Positions 9,994 through 20,785 are shown, numbered from the stretch's first letter. The stretch: 64,000 nucleotides of DNA from Paroedura picta (GCF_049243985.1 NC_135386.1:8395501-8459500); one strand, 5' to 3'. Numbers and translations are program-made. The notes: generated by a model not told the origin, from the sequence alone.

Positions 9994-10397
9994 TTTTAGA
10001 CTTCTGGATGGCTCTTCAACCCTAACGCTATTGCCCTGTTCCCTAAATGCTGCATCCTGTTAGTTGTATTGACTCAACTCTGTGTAATCCACCTTGGATC
10101 CAAGTGGTGGTGTGGGGAGGGATTGTCTGTGCCAGCTTTACAAACAAGCCGTTGGAGCTAGGGTTTCAGGAGCAACTTAATGTGCCAGCTATAATCACCT
10201 ATGACACATTGATGAGTCTCAGCTGCTGAGTCTCAGTTGTCCTTGGAGGTACTGCTGCTGGCTAGGCCAGTTTTTCAGGTCAGCTGGCAACCTTAAAACA
10301 ATGCAATGAAGAATCTTACAGTCTCTTCGGAAGTTCTGGAGCAATAGGGAATCTATGACAGTATGGCGCAGTCATTCTCAAACAGGGTTACTAGGAT

Positions 10398-10492
10398 GCT
10401 TTAGGATGCTTAGGGCTGATCCTGCGTTGAGCAGGGGGTTGGACTAGATGGCCTGTATGGCCCCTTCCAACTCTGTGATTCTATGATTCACT
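10398..10492 (+). mobile_element. CR1 LINE 3' end
   Basis: TTGAGCAGGGGGTTGGACTA, then CCTTCCAACTCTGTGATTCT and a TATGATTC tail. The repeated 8 bp end is typical of CR1. Confidence 0.88.
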
Positions 10493-10499
10493 CCAGGGT

Positions 10500-11265
10500 T
10501 GCTTCAGATCTCTGGGGGAGTTACTCCAATCAGAGATTTAAGGTTTTAAAATATATATACATATATTTGTTGACTAAACTAACCAGAGAAGAGTCCATAG
10601 GACAGAGTGGCTTCCTGCTAATCCATCTGGCCCGTGGTGGCCTTGTTGAATTCACACACAGCGGAAAAGGCAGCTATTATAAAAGTAGCAAAGTTTCTAC
10701 TGGCAATTTTAAATGAAAATCTTTCACGATTACATCCGAAACTGTTTGAAATTTTCGTTTTATGCTTTGCAATTTTATGCCAATAAAGGTACTCATCTGA
10801 ATCTGAAAAAGGCAGGGAAAATCTGAATCTGCTGCACTCCCCCCATTTCCCCCTTCTCAATATTTCTTCTGAGAGCCCTGAGAGGCAGGAGGAAGGCTGT
10901 GGCAAGCAAAGGGGTTCAGATATTCAAGCAGGAGAGGGCTGTATCCAATGCAAGCAGCATTTTCTCCAGGGGAACAGATCCCTGAAGTCTAGAGATGAGC
11001 TGTAATATCAGGAGATCCTCACATATATACACATATGGGCACATTTTATATGTCAAAGTTTTATATTTAAAGGTACACACACTTCTTCAACAGGCATGTG
11101 ACTGTAAACCTAATGCACCTAAAGAAAGGTAAGGAAGATTGCTAGACAAGCAGACATTGTATACAAAAGGTACACACGCCCCACAATAGGCATGTGACTA
11201 CACAGTTCCGCCCGTTCTGTCAAAACTTCCGCTTTCCCAGGGAGCCGTTCCTTCCCTTCCTTTCT
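10500..11265. other. BLOC1S6 upstream region, no recognised element
   Basis: AT-rich sequence. Two related short blocks lie near 11070-11120 and 11168-11205 (GTACACAC...AGGCATGTGACT), about 100 bp apart. I see no gene. Confidence 0.45.
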
Positions 11266-11605
11266 ATGGTCGAGGGAGCCAATCAGAGCCTCCGTTAGAG
11301 CGCGAGCGTCTCCTTTCCTCGGCCGCCCTCCCAATAAGCGGCCTCCTTACATCGCCGTCCACGCCAGAGCCCGCCTCCACCGGAAGGCCTGCTCCCGTTC
11401 CGGCCCCACTTGAGGGCTTCTGCGGAGGACGGGGAGTCCCCCGCGGGAGGAGCGATGAGCCTGCTGGGGCCGCTCGACGTGCAGGCGGCGGCGGCGGCAG
11501 CGGCAGGCGGGGCTCCGGGTAAGGGCCGGGCAGCGTCTCCGCGGGGCGGGCGGGACATGGAGGGCGCTTGGGGGGAGCGCCTTGGGCGACCAGCTGCAAA
11601 AGCGC
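11265..11605. promoter_or_regulatory. CpG island promoter of BLOC1S6
   Basis: CpG-rich sequence containing AGCCAATCAGAG (a CCAAT box in AGCCAATCAG context) at about 11277 and a second CCAAT at 11330, then exon 1. It lies directly upstream of the BLOC1S6 ATG at 11455. Confidence 0.75.
11455..11518 (+). CDS. BLOC1S6: BLOC1S6 coding exon 1
   Basis: Encodes MSLLGPLDVQ plus an Ala/Gly-rich stretch, 21 codons and one base. The donor is GTAAGG. The start is supported by the CpG island and by the phase match to exon 2. Confidence 0.88.
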
Positions 11606-14600
11606 CTTGCAAGTGTAATCTTGGATAGTGGACTTTAGTAGGTTTTCCTGTTTGGCAAAGGAAGATCCGGCTGCAAAAGCGCTTTGCAAGTGTAGTCTTG
11701 GATAATGCACTTTAGTAGGTTTGCCTGTTTGGCAAAGGAAAATCCAGCTGCAAAAGCGCCTTGCAAGTGTAGTGTTGGATAATGCGCCTTAGTAGGTTTT
11801 CCTGTTTGGCAAAGGAAAATCCAGCTGCAAAAGCAGTTCCTAGTAAAACCCTTCCTTTAAAAAGAAATAGTGAAAAGAGGAAAGTGAATTTAGGAAGAAA
11901 ACTCTCTTGCAGTCATCCATAATGCTGCAAGAAGCAAGGATGGGAAGAGCAAGTCCAGAAGGCTTTACACAAATTCCTGATGAGGCTACTTTTCTGAGTG
12001 TGTGTGTGTGTTTAAGACAGAGGAATGTGTTCTGTTTTGGAGGCAACTGGTTAATTCTGAGCCCTGTGATATTGGTTATCTTATTAGAATCATTATGGCA
12101 TGGGTGAATTCTAAGAATAAACAAGTGCTGTATTTCCCCCGAGTAGTGAAACATTCAAAAAGGTGCACATGGTTTCTTCCTTGAGTTGCTTATCCAGGAG
12201 TTTCATTCTGTCAGGATTGGTGCAGTTCACAGTGATTAAATATGTGTGTTTGGTTTTTACAAGCATCATACCATTTTACAAGCATCATACATACCATCAT
12301 GCAACATATAATGGCTCCTTAACGCATAGAAGACAAAACAAGAGCATTTGTATGAAGTCTTTGAGAATTCACTGAATCCTGTAACAGTTTTTAAATGGTT
12401 GTGATTCATGTTGTAGTTGTTTGTGAAAGCATTCGTTGGCCAAAATTTGACAGGTTTTCCAAACTTCGTATCTGTTGCAGATTCAGACAATCATTCTCCC
12501 GACGAAGGATTAGTTGAAGATTTTGCAATTGTAGACGAAACGGCGGTGGAACAACTAGCCGAAGGGCTGATTTCTCACTATCTACCTGATCTACAGCGAT
12601 CAAAACTCGCTTTAAAGGAGCTTACGTACGTAAATGGGGAAAAATGGGGCACGTAGTTACCTTCATTTATCTAGTTTTGGTATTTATACTCAGGTTTATT
12701 GAGACTGATGGTGGATTACAGTACAGTCAACTGGGTGACGCATCTAATAAGCAATGTAATAGGACTACAATTGCAGAATTCTGAAACAATGCAAAATATG
12801 GTATTATGTACGTAGAAATACAGTGCAGTGAGAACATGGTAATATTTACAATAATGGTTAATACATACTATTACACAGTAGTATACCTCATAGTCTTGTT
12901 CCCTTTATTAACACATCTTCCCGAACCATTCCGTTATTATACAGCCTTTAGAAGAGCTTCTTGTGGCGCAGAGTGGTAAGGCAGCAGACATGCAGTCTGA
13001 AGCTCTGCCCATGAGGCTGGGAGTTCGATCCCAGCAGCTGGCTCAAAGTTGACTCAGCCTTCCATCCTTCCGAGGTCGGTAAAATGAGTACCCAGCTTGC
13101 TGGGGGGTAAAGGGTAATGACTGGGGAAGGCACTGGCAAACCACCCCGTATTGAGTCTGCCATGAAAACGCTAGAGGGCATCACCCCAAGGGTCAGACAT
13201 GACCCGGTGCTTGCCCAGGGGATACCTTACTGCCTTTAGTCTTATTTAATTTATAAACCACCACCCTAGACGGGCTTATAAATATGCCCTTCTGAATAAT
13301 TCTGTTTTGCATAGTTTCTGAAATGGCAGATGTGCCAGTCTTCCTGCTCTGCTCAGGCTTCCTGTTCCACAAGGCGTAGGGCATCCTAAATGTGCTGCTT
13401 GCGTAGGCAAATGAGCAGCTTTTAAAAGTCTGACCCTTCTGTTTAAAGATCGCCATAACGGATACTCATTAATGTGCATTTACAGTTGCACATCGTGGCG
13501 ATTGTCTTCCTCTCCCCCCCCCCCCCCCCGAATTTCTATTTTCTTAGAATATTCTATTTCGTCTTTTTCCCACTCAAAGCAGCGCACAAACGGCGCGGAG
13601 CACAAAAATACCATTAAACCCCATTCCGCACACAACAGATAATGCACTTTCAATGCACTTTAGAAGTAGATTTTGCTGTTTTGCACAGGAACATCCAGCT
13701 GCCAAAGCACATTGAAAGTGCATTATCCTATGTGTGCGGAATTGGCCTAATGGAAGCGAATAGGGAGCAAGGGGAGGAGATGCCGTGTCTTCACCAGCAA
13801 GCAGCCGTTTGCTCTCCCTCCTGATATCTCTGCAACTTGACTTTGGATTGCATCTAAACCATTGCCTTTGTCTTCTAGACAGAACCAAGAAGTGCTCCTT
13901 GAAACTCTGCAGCAAGAAATCTCGAAGTTTAAAGAATGTAATTCCGTCCTTGACATCAACATGCTGGTAAATTGGGAGGGGGTGTGTGTTAAATCTGAGC
14001 AGTTTTTTTCTGCCTGCACAAGAGAGGTCGTCTCACCTGATTTCCCTGTCTTGCCACAGCCCCATACCTTGGTGACGTTTTGTCATGGTCTGTTGGGTGG
14101 TCAAAAGAAACAGCTTGGTGTTTGGATTGTGGATTTCTAATCTGGTGAGCCAGGTTTGATTCCCTGCTCCTCCCACATATGCAGCCATCTGGGTGACCTT
14201 GGGCTCGCCACAGCACTGATAAAGCCGCTCTGAACAAGCAGTAATCTCAGGGCTCTCTCAGCCTCACCTCCCTCACAGGGTGTCTGTTGTGGGGAGATGA
14301 AAGGGAAGGTGATTGTAAGCCGTTTTGAGACTCCTTTTGTGGCATGTAAGAACCAGCTCTTATTCTTCTCTTGTGCCAGTGGGAAAGTTGGCAGGATCCA
14401 ACCCTGTGTTCTGAGCTTCCAATTTCTGCCAAAATTCTACAGAAGAAGGCATGAATGCAAAATGAGCAACAGGATTCCATTGCAGAAGAAACCGATTTCT
14501 GCTCTTCTGGTTTCCTGTCTCCTCTTTTTGTGTTGCAACTCAGCCCTGTCTGATTTTAACTGCAAACCCCATTGACCAAGCTGCTACTCACTTGGACATG

Positions 14601-15541
14601 CCTTAGTAGAGGTGGGGCTGGAGGTGAGATTTGTGTACAGCTCAGTCCTGTGTAGCAGCAGCAGTTGAACCTCGGCTCCTTGCAATCCTCTCCGCATAGG
14701 ATTAGAGCATTTGACTTGGGAATAAAATGAGTTTCCCGATTAAAATACGCAGTATGGGATTTCTGGTATTATAGCAGCTGCTGACTTTCTTACTGCAGAA
14801 ACGGATAACCTTACTATTTCAGAAAAAGTGGGACGATGGAATCACTGCCTTGTGCTCGTTTCAGTACCTTAACACAGCCTTTTTGTTCTGGGATTTTTGT
14901 CTTATTTTTATGGATGGCCTGAGTACATTTAAGTCTACTTTCTCTCTCTCTCTTTCAAGTTTTCAGAAGCGAAATACTATCACAACAAGCTGGTGAATGT
15001 TAGGAAAGAGATGCTGGTGCTCCATGACAAAACGTCCAAGTTAAAAGTGAGTGTTTGCTTTGGGATATCCGGAAAGGTGGGGAAACACGGGTTGCATTTG
15101 CTGGCAGGGGCTCATGGGAATTGTAGTCCATGGACATCTGGAGGGCCACAATTTGCCCACCCCTGCTGTAGGCAATGGCAGAGAGTGGATCCTTCCACGC
15201 TTCTTCAGTGAGTTGGTTCCCAAAAGACGGGTCTGCCACTGAGCAGTCCCTGTTTTCATGGCCACCGTTCGAAGCTGGCAGATCTCTTAATGCTATATTG
15301 GGAGGGAAGTAGGAATTCTGGGAATACCCGCAGAACATCAGTGGCTTCCGTGCTGTCAAATACAATTTTTTCAGCTTCCGGAAAGTAAAATGCTCTTGGG
15401 GGGGCCTTTCCTCTCTTCCAGAAAAGAGCTCTCCGGCTCCAGCAGAAGAGGCAGAAGGAAGAGCTGGAACGGGAGCAGCAACGGGAGAAAGAGCTTGAGA
15501 GGGAGAAACAGTTAATGGCCAAGCCAGCCAAAAGAACATGA
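11455..15541 (+). CDS. BLOC1S6: BLOC1S6 (pallidin), BLOC-1 complex subunit
   Basis: Pallidin is a small coiled-coil subunit of BLOC-1, the cytosolic complex that directs endosomal cargo to melanosomes and other lysosome-related organelles. It also binds syntaxin-13. Five coding exons at 11455-11518, 12481-12625, 13879-13966, 14960-15046 and 15422-15541 join in frame to 167 residues (human 172). Matches to human include SPDEGLVEDFAIVDETAVEQ, SHYLPDLQRSK, EISKFKECNSVLDIN, YYHNKLVNVRKEML and the charged C-terminus RQKEELEREQQREKELEREK. Residues about 65-155 look like a long coiled coil. The N-terminus (exon 1, with an alanine run) is poorly conserved, as expected. The ATG has context GAGCGATGA inside the CpG island. 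All introns are GT..AG. The gene looks intact. Confidence 0.95.
11591..11845 (+). repeat. 77 bp tandem array in BLOC1S6 intron 1, MITE-derived
   Basis: CTGCAAAAGC recurs at 11594, 11671, 11748 and 11825, exactly 77 bp apart, giving three full units and a partial. The unit (AATGCACTTTAGTAGG, then TTTGGCAAAGGAAAATCCAG) matches the core of the TIR element at 13623-13742. The array starts about 75 bases after the exon 1 donor. Confidence 0.93.
12481..12625 (+). CDS. BLOC1S6: BLOC1S6 coding exon 2
   Basis: Encodes residues 22-69 (HSPDEGLVEDFAIVDE ... LPDLQRSKLALKEL). The acceptor is TCTGTTGCAG. The donor is GTACGT after GAGCTTAC. The split Thr codon completes in exon 3. Confidence 0.95.
12955..13230 (+). 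mobile_element. Sauria-type SINE in BLOC1S6 intron 2
   Basis: The tRNA-derived head GCTTCTTGTGGCGCAGAGTG is followed by GGGAGTTCGATCCC, CTTCCATCCTTCCGAGG, the Bov-B-like GGGTCAGACATGACCC and a GGGGATACCTTACT tail. GCCTTTAG flanks both ends. Confidence 0.93.
13623..13742. mobile_element. 120 bp MITE with 12 bp terminal inverted repeats
   Basis: The ends are ATTCCGCACACA and TGTGTGCGGAAT, perfect reverse complements. The inner parts AATGCACTTTCAATGCAC and GTGCATTATCC are also inverted. It lies in BLOC1S6 intron 2. Its core is the source sequence of the 77 bp array in intron 1. Confidence 0.88.
13879..13966 (+). CDS. BLOC1S6: BLOC1S6 coding exon 3
   Basis: Encodes QNQEVLLETLQQEISKFKEC and NSVLDINML, up to residue 99. 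The acceptor is TGTCTTCTAG and the donor GTAAAT. It lies within the coiled coil. Confidence 0.95.
14115..14372 (+). mobile_element. tRNA-derived CORE-type SINE in BLOC1S6 intron 3
   Basis: The head is truncated (ATTTCTAATCTGGTGAGCC). It continues with GGTTTGATTCCC, GGGTGACCTTGGGCTCGCC, TCTCTCAGCCTCACC, GTTGTGGGGAGATGAAAGG and a worn tail. Confidence 0.85.
14960..15046 (+). CDS. BLOC1S6: BLOC1S6 coding exon 4
   Basis: Encodes FSEAKYYHNKLVNVRKEMLV and LHDKTSKLK, residues 100-128. The acceptor is a CT-rich tract ending TTTCAAG and the donor GTGAGT. Confidence 0.95.
15096..15165. mobile_element. MITE right-half in BLOC1S6 intron 4
   Basis: GCTGGCAGGGGCTCATGGG through TGTAGTCCATGGACATCTGG to GCCCACCCCTG. 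The left half is missing. Confidence 0.85.
15422..15541 (+). CDS. BLOC1S6: BLOC1S6 terminal coding exon
   Basis: Encodes KRALRLQQKRQKEELEREQQ and REKELEREKQLMAKPAKRT, then TGA at 15539-15541. The acceptor is CTCTCTTCCAG. The charged helix completes the conserved C-terminus. Confidence 0.95.
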   Translation, partial: KRALRLQQKRQKEELEREQQREKELEREKQLMAKPAKRT

Positions 15542-16023
15542 AAGCGGAACATGCATCGGCTTGTCAAACTAATTAGAACATTCTCTGGACTCACGGGGAG
15601 CCCCCGTTGCCCCTCCTGGCCTGAAGTTCGAACTTGCCAAGAAGCCTGTTGGCATTCCGATTTCTGGGCTGCTGTTTCCAAGAAGCCAGCTGGGCGTGGC
15701 GAAGCTCCAGCAGTCCAAGATGCCTCCTTTGCTACCGCTCTGCGGCCTAAAATCGCTCTGTCCAACGTGTCCTCTTTATCTCGTCAGCCACTTTTCCCAA
15801 GAGGAAGACGGGGAGAGACAAAACCCAGGACCTTGCGTTGGTACAGGAGGGCTTGCTGTCCAGAATGAACGGGGGGTGGGGATGTCTTTTCTCAAAAGCT
15901 CAGCTCTACCTCATCTATCCGCTGTTTTCTAGGATGATTTGTCTAATCCCGATCCAGCGTCTTTGGCTGTTGATCCCGCCGGGCCCCGTTACCAGCCGAA
16001 CGGCAGCTGACTTTTAGTCAGAA

Positions 16024-16440
16024 CAGCAGAAGTCTTTTGGTCAACCTTCTGTTCTTCTCCAACAGCAGAAGTCTTTTAGTCAACCTGTTCTTCTCCAACA
16101 GCAGAAGTCTTTTAGTCAACCTGTTCTTCTCCAACAGCAGAAGTCCTTTGGTCAACCTTCTGTTCTTCTCCAACAGCAGAAGTCTTTTGGTCAACCTGTT
16201 CTTCTCCAACAGCAGAAGTCTTTTGGTCAACCTTCTGTTCTTCTCCAACAGCAGAAGTCTTTTGGTCAACCTTCTGTTCTTCTCCAACAGCAGAAGTCTT
16301 TTAGTCAACCTTCTGTTCTTCTCCAACAGCAGAAGTCTTTTAGTCAACCTTCTGTTCTTCTCCAACAGCAGAAGTCTTTTAGTCAACCTGTTCTTCTCCA
16401 ACAGCAGAAGTCTTTTGGTCAACCTTCTGTTCTTCTCCAA
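16024..16440 (+). repeat. Eleven-copy 36/39 bp tandem array in the BLOC1S6 3' region
   Basis: CAGCAG marks unit starts at 16024, 16063, 16099, 16135, 16174, 16210, 16249, 16288, 16327, 16366 and 16402, giving spacings of 39 or 36 only. The unit is CAGCAGAAGTCTTTTGGTCA then ACCTTCTGTTCTTCTCCAA. The 36 bp form lacks three bases. Because both lengths are multiples of three, frames stay open on both strands. It lies after the BLOC1S6 stop codon, so the frames are not read as a gene. Confidence 0.95.
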
Positions 16441-16918
16441 CGTATATCGATTCTGCCTCTGTCTGCCCTAGTGTTCAGTCTACAGAAATAGATGTTGCCG
16501 TTGACCCAACTTAAAGTATTGTCGCAGAAGGTTGATGACAGTATTTTGATGACACGCAAGCCCCACTGCAGGGCGGGGAGGGGGGCACACGGACACGTCA
16601 CACTGCGCTGAGTGGGGGTAGACGGATTTCCTGTAGCGAGCACTTGAAGCGTGGCTATCCAACTAAAAGCTCTTGAGTTCTCGCATGCGAGGCTCTCCGA
16701 TGCTAGTGCCCATGTGCCTAAAGGTTGCACATCCATCCTCGCTTAATGAATCGGCCACAGGAGACCATGGCGCATGTCGAACAGCCGCGTGAGGTTACTT
16801 ACCGATTGTGCCCAAAGGTTTTTCGAGCAGTCACCGAAATAATTCCGGGGATTAAGGATCCAGGTGTGCAGCAAGGGCACTTTGTTAACCATCCCAGAAC
16901 TGCCCAAGGAGATTGTTC

Positions 16919-17032
16919 AAAACAAGGGTGGCCATATTGTGGTTCTCCAGATGCCTGCGGACAGCCAGGCAGGGGCTCCTGGTAATTGTAGTCCACAGAC
17001 ATCTGGAGAACCACAGTTTTGGCCACCCCCGG
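16919..17032. mobile_element. MITE subfamily copy with GTTCAAAA flanks
   Basis: AAGGGTGGCCATATTGTGG and CCACAGTTTTGGCCACCCCC form the ends of a variant subfamily. GTTCAAAAC on the left and GTTCAAAAG on the right form the target duplication. The inner arm TGTAGTCCACAGACATCTGG is shared with the main family. Confidence 0.85.
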
Positions 17033-17201
17033 TTCAAAAGTTCATTTAGCACTGATTTGTCCGAAAACTCGGGAATAGCTGTTAGCTTCGATGTTCTGTC
17101 TTCATCGCTCTGGTGTAATTAAAATGCTTTTCCGTTCCACGTAGCTCTCTGCTTGGCCACTCGTTTTGGGGAAACACCCAAACAACTTTGAAAGTGTAAG
17201 C

Positions 17202-17337
17202 CAGGGGTAGTCAAACTGCGGCCCTCCAGATGTCCATGGACTACAATTCCCAGGAGCCCCTGCCAGCATTTGCTGGCAGGGGCTCCTGGGAATTGTAGTC
17301 CATGGACATCTGGAGGGCCGCAATTTGACTACCCCTG
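17202..17337. mobile_element. Full-length palindromic hAT MITE, 136 bp
   Basis: CAGGGGTAGTCAAACTGCGG ... GACTACCCCTG. The flanks GTGTAAGC and GTCTAAGC form an 8 bp target duplication with one mismatch. The arms are almost perfect complements. It lies in the BLOC1S6 3' region. Confidence 0.95.
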
Positions 17338-17729
17338 GTCTAAGCCATTTTAATTACCATAACGGGGGGGAGACAGGCATTTTCAGTAATTGAGAGAAGT
17401 TAAGAAGCGTGCCTTGAGGAGTTCTGTTATCTTTTTACGAAAACCTCCACGAGATCAGGCGCATTTAAACCACCGAAACTAACATTGGCTTCTTATGGAA
17501 GAGTAAGATGGGTACATCCCCCCCCCCCAATTATATTCTAATTGGCCGACGCGTTTAAAAAAACATCGCATTTCCCGCTAAACCAGCAGGAGGCTGAGAG
17601 ATTTCCGAGTCCGGTCCTGCAGGGCCTCTGTACTGTTCTGCAAGAAGAATTAGGCCACAATTTTGCCATTGAGATGGATGTAGCTTGTTCTGCTAATGAC
17701 ACTTAGAGCTGGAAATCCCACCCACGAAA

Positions 17730-17735
17730 AATAAA
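17730..17735 (+). promoter_or_regulatory. Candidate BLOC1S6 polyadenylation signal
   Basis: This is an AATAAA hexamer in the 3' region, about 2.2 kb after the stop codon. I noticed no earlier AATAAA. The 3' UTR would then include the 36/39 bp array and two MITEs. Confidence 0.4.
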
Positions 17736-18221
17736 GACGATCAACATGCGGTTTCATAAGCGTTCTTGTATTATCTACTTTCGGCGCTCTGCAATGGAGT
17801 GCAAGGCCAGGGTTTCCTTATTACTGAGCAGATGTCTCCATTCTCCGCTTCCTGGTTTAGGCACCACCCGAATCCCTCCATAGGTTCAAGGTTTGTCTGA
17901 CTTCCCTCCACGCAAAGGCAGCACTGCAGCCATCCAGCTGTTTCACAGCTGCTTCTGCAAGCCAACCCAGGCATCATGTTGAAAAGGACTTTCAACAAAT
18001 ACCGTAAGTTCTTGTTCACAAACACGGCTAGCCAGCAGTGTATCTCCCATCCAGGATCTGTGTATCTCATTTTTGTGACCCAGATGTAGAACTCTGCATT
18101 TCTCTTTATTGAATTGCATCTTGTTCTAAGTTGTCCACTTTCCTAGTGTGTTCAGATCTGGTTGAACTCTCTTATTCTGCCAATAAGCTATAACAGTAAT
18201 AGCAAATTAATGTCAATACCC

Positions 18222-18595
18222 ATGAATATAAAAGGGTGCAGTACAGAGGACGGAGCAGAGTTGTTCTCTGTTGCCCCAGTGGGACGGAGCAGAACCAATG
18301 GGATGAAATTAATTCAAAAGAAATTCCATCTAAACATCCGGAAGAAGTTCCTGACAGTTAGAGCAGTTCCTCAGTGAGACACCTTCCTTGGGAGGTGGTG
18401 GGTTTGACATCTTTGGGAATTTTTAAACAGAGGCTGGGTAGCCATCTAAAGCTGCTTGTGTGAAGGCTCAAGGGGGTGGCAGGTTATAGTAGATGAGTGA
18501 TTGGGATGTGAGTGTCCCGCATAGTGCAGGGGGTTGGACTAGATGACCCAGGAGGTCCCTTCCAACTCTATGATTCTGTGAATTACATTAATAAG
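18222..18595 (+). mobile_element. CR1 LINE 3' end
   Basis: The block includes CAGAACCAATGGGATGAAAT, CATCCGGAAGAAGTTCCTGA, GTTGGACTAGATGACCCAGG and a TATGATTCTG tail. It is CR1-like, with only the 3' end of the last open frame and the 3' UTR. Confidence 0.9.
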
Positions 18596-18599
18596 TTAT

Positions 18600-19450
18600 A
18601 AGCGTACATTAGTTTCAGTTAAAATTCTTGTTGGCCTGCCCATGTTTGATACAATAGCCTTTTAATACATGACCCAATTCCCACATTCTGGTTCCCTTTT
18701 TCTTGCATGTTTGCTAGATAAAGTCTACAAGTTATGTATTGTTCTTCCGGGATAGTTACAGTCCTGGCATCAAGCAGAGAGCAAAGGTTTATCATCTCTT
18801 AATATTCTAAGCGATACATTCTGTTATGTGAGTATTTGCTGGTGTTTAGCCAGCCTAAGAGGGCTGCAGCCACCTAAAATTAGTTTTAAGATGAAACAAA
18901 TTCAAAATGGCTTCACCGGCTCCTCCTTGTCCTGTGTGAAATGCGCTGAAACAGTGCACTGGGGAAAGATTTATACGGCAGATAGCATTTTGGGCCCCGG
19001 GATTCGTTGGAATGCATGACTCGATTTCGGTGCCAAGTGAGAGTTTTGCGTGGTGGTTTTACTGCACAGGAAGTTTATTCCTTGCTTCAGTAGTTCCCCT
19101 TTTTTGTCATGTCCAAGAAGCATTTCATAACTGGAGTTAAATGTTAGATCCGTGAGTTCAGAGACCAGGATTTCAGCTCTTTATTTTGTGACCCCAGCGT
19201 GGTAAAAAGAGGCAAACACCGAACCAAAGAAACCCACAATCAACCCCAAGTTATATACACAAGCCCCACAATAGATCTTTCCAACCAGTGGCCAGTTTCA
19301 TTTTACATTGACTGGATTTAGCCCCACATCGGTCAGTTAACAGACAGGCTTATGATTCTGCCTTGGACCTCGTGCTTGGTCCTCGGAAGAACTGCAGACA
19401 CAACATTAAAGCTCTGAATTAAGATCAAATCCCTCGGGAGTGATCTGGTG
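18600..19450. other. Unassigned intergenic stretch
   Basis: No gene or named repeat was recognised between BLOC1S6 and the next SINE. Confidence 0.45.
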
Positions 19451-19494
19451 CAGTGTATCTGGCGGTATTATGTTCCTGCACAATAATGTGGCAC

Positions 19495-19728
19495 GGAGAG
19501 GAAGAACTGATTATTATGGCCTGCTTTCTGCTACCTGAAAGTCTCCAAGTGGCTCACGGTCGCCTTCCTTTCCTCTCCCTGCGGCAGACACCCTGTGAGG
19601 TAGGTGAGGCCGAGAGAGCTCTGAGAGAACTGCGACTAGCCCAAGGTCACCCAGCTGGCTGCACGGGGAGGAGGAGCAGGGAATCAAACCTGGCTCTCCA
19701 GATTAGAAGCCCCCACTCTTAACCACTA
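19495..19728 (-). mobile_element. tRNA-derived CORE-type SINE
   Basis: Inverted copy with GAGGAAGAACTGATTATTAT tail remains, CCTCTCCCTGCGGCAGACAC, AGCCCAAGGTCACCCAGCTG and a head interrupted on its right by the MITE at 19732. Confidence 0.85.
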
Positions 19729-19731
19729 ACC

Positions 19732-19867
19732 CAGGGGTAGTCAACCTGTGGTCCTCCAGATGTCCATGGACTACAATTCCCATGAGCCCCTGCCAGGGAA
19801 TGCTGGCAGGGGCTCATGGGAATTGTAGTCCATGGACATCTGGAGGACCACGGGTTGACTACCCCTG
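19732..19867. mobile_element. Full-length palindromic hAT MITE with perfect 8 bp TSD
   Basis: CACTAACC flanks both ends exactly. The ends are CAGGGGTAGTCAACC and GGTTGACTACCCCTG. It is inserted in the tRNA-like head of the older SINE on its left. Confidence 0.96.
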
Positions 19868-19954
19868 CACTAACCCACGCCGGCATCAACGGTGGACATT
19901 ATCATGGCTTTTGTGAGGACATGTTTCTGCCCATACACCAGAAGCACCCATCTG

Positions 19955-20066
19955 GCTCCAGATGTTCATGGACTACAATTCCCATGAGCCCCTGCCAGCA
20001 TTCCCTGGCAGGGGCTCATGGGAATTGTAGTCCATGGGCATCTGGAGGACCACAGGTTGACCACCT
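19955..20066. mobile_element. Palindromic hAT MITE, ends lost
   Basis: CTCCAGATGTTCATGGACTA through CCAGCATTCCCTGG to GGACCACAGGTTGACCACC. Most of both arms remains, but the CAGGGG end is missing on the left. It lies at the edge of the 20.1 kb CpG island. Confidence 0.88.
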
Positions 20067-20099
20067 GGCCACCCCGAACATGAACATCCTCTCAGCTCC

Positions 20100-20785
20100 A
20101 GCACTCTGCCGCCACCTGCTGGCTGCCGGGAGCCTTGCGGACGGCTCCTCCCGCGGGGCGCGCTCTCTGCTTTGGGAGCTCCTCGGGGCTTCTCCCCAAA
20201 CTTGTTTGGCCGCGCCCTCCCCGCACTCCGAGTCCAAACGATGCTTAGGACGCACTGGCCCTTTCCACGACGGCAATTGCCCTCTGCACATGCTCTAAGT
20301 CCTACACCTGGGTGCATCCAACCTGCAAATGCACCTTCGCATCGCGGCTTCGCAGGGGGAGCCCCATCTGCATTGCTTCGAAATGTTTCAGCAGTTTGGC
20401 CCCCTGCAAATAAACTGGCGGCCTCTGCACATGTTCAGAGGACCCTGCAGGGAGGGTCCCCGCAACGCGGGCGCCCCCTAGTGGCGCAAAGTCCCGGGGT
20501 GCGCTCGGCGGCCCCGCCCGGCCCTGCTCCGTTTGCGCAACAGGCGGGCGGAGCGCGGAGGGACGGAGGGACGCCCCGGGCGGCGAGCGGGGCCATCGGA
20601 GCCGCGCTGCAGGGCCGGACGGCCGCTTCCTTCCTCCCTTGGGCCGGTGAGTTGCCTTCCCTCGCGGCCTTTCCCCTTGGCGGGGCTCCCGTGCGCCGAT
20701 CAGCCGCGCCAGGCGGAAACTCGCCCGGTGAAGCTTTAGGACAGGTGTGCCTGCTGGAGCGCCCACGGACGGCTCAGGGTGCGGA
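20100..20785. promoter_or_regulatory. CpG island, candidate SQOR promoter
   Basis: A long CpG-dense block between BLOC1S6 and the SQOR coding exons. No other gene start explains it. A strong GTGAGT donor on the plus strand at 20647 fits a non-coding first exon. Open frames across it on both strands look like GC artefacts. Confidence 0.6.
20560..20646 (+). other. SQOR: Candidate non-coding first exon of SQOR
   Basis: CCTTGGGCCG|GTGAGT at 20646/20647 is a consensus donor in the CpG island. The nearest upstream acceptor of the SQOR start exon is CTTTTCACCAG at 28904-28914. Joining them gives a 5' UTR with an 8.3 kb intron. The exon start is a guess. Human SQOR also has a non-coding first exon, as I recall. 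Confidence 0.45.

Noticed and set aside
12955-13040. tRNA gene candidates in the heads of the SINEs
   Set aside because: Only A- and B-box-like remnants are present without a full cloverleaf, and each is joined to a SINE body and tail.
16018-16471. Repeat-containing frames of 140 and 144 codons on both strands, and a CRISPR-like look
   Set aside because: The units are contiguous with no unique spacers, in a vertebrate 3' UTR region, so neither CRISPR nor coding is supported.
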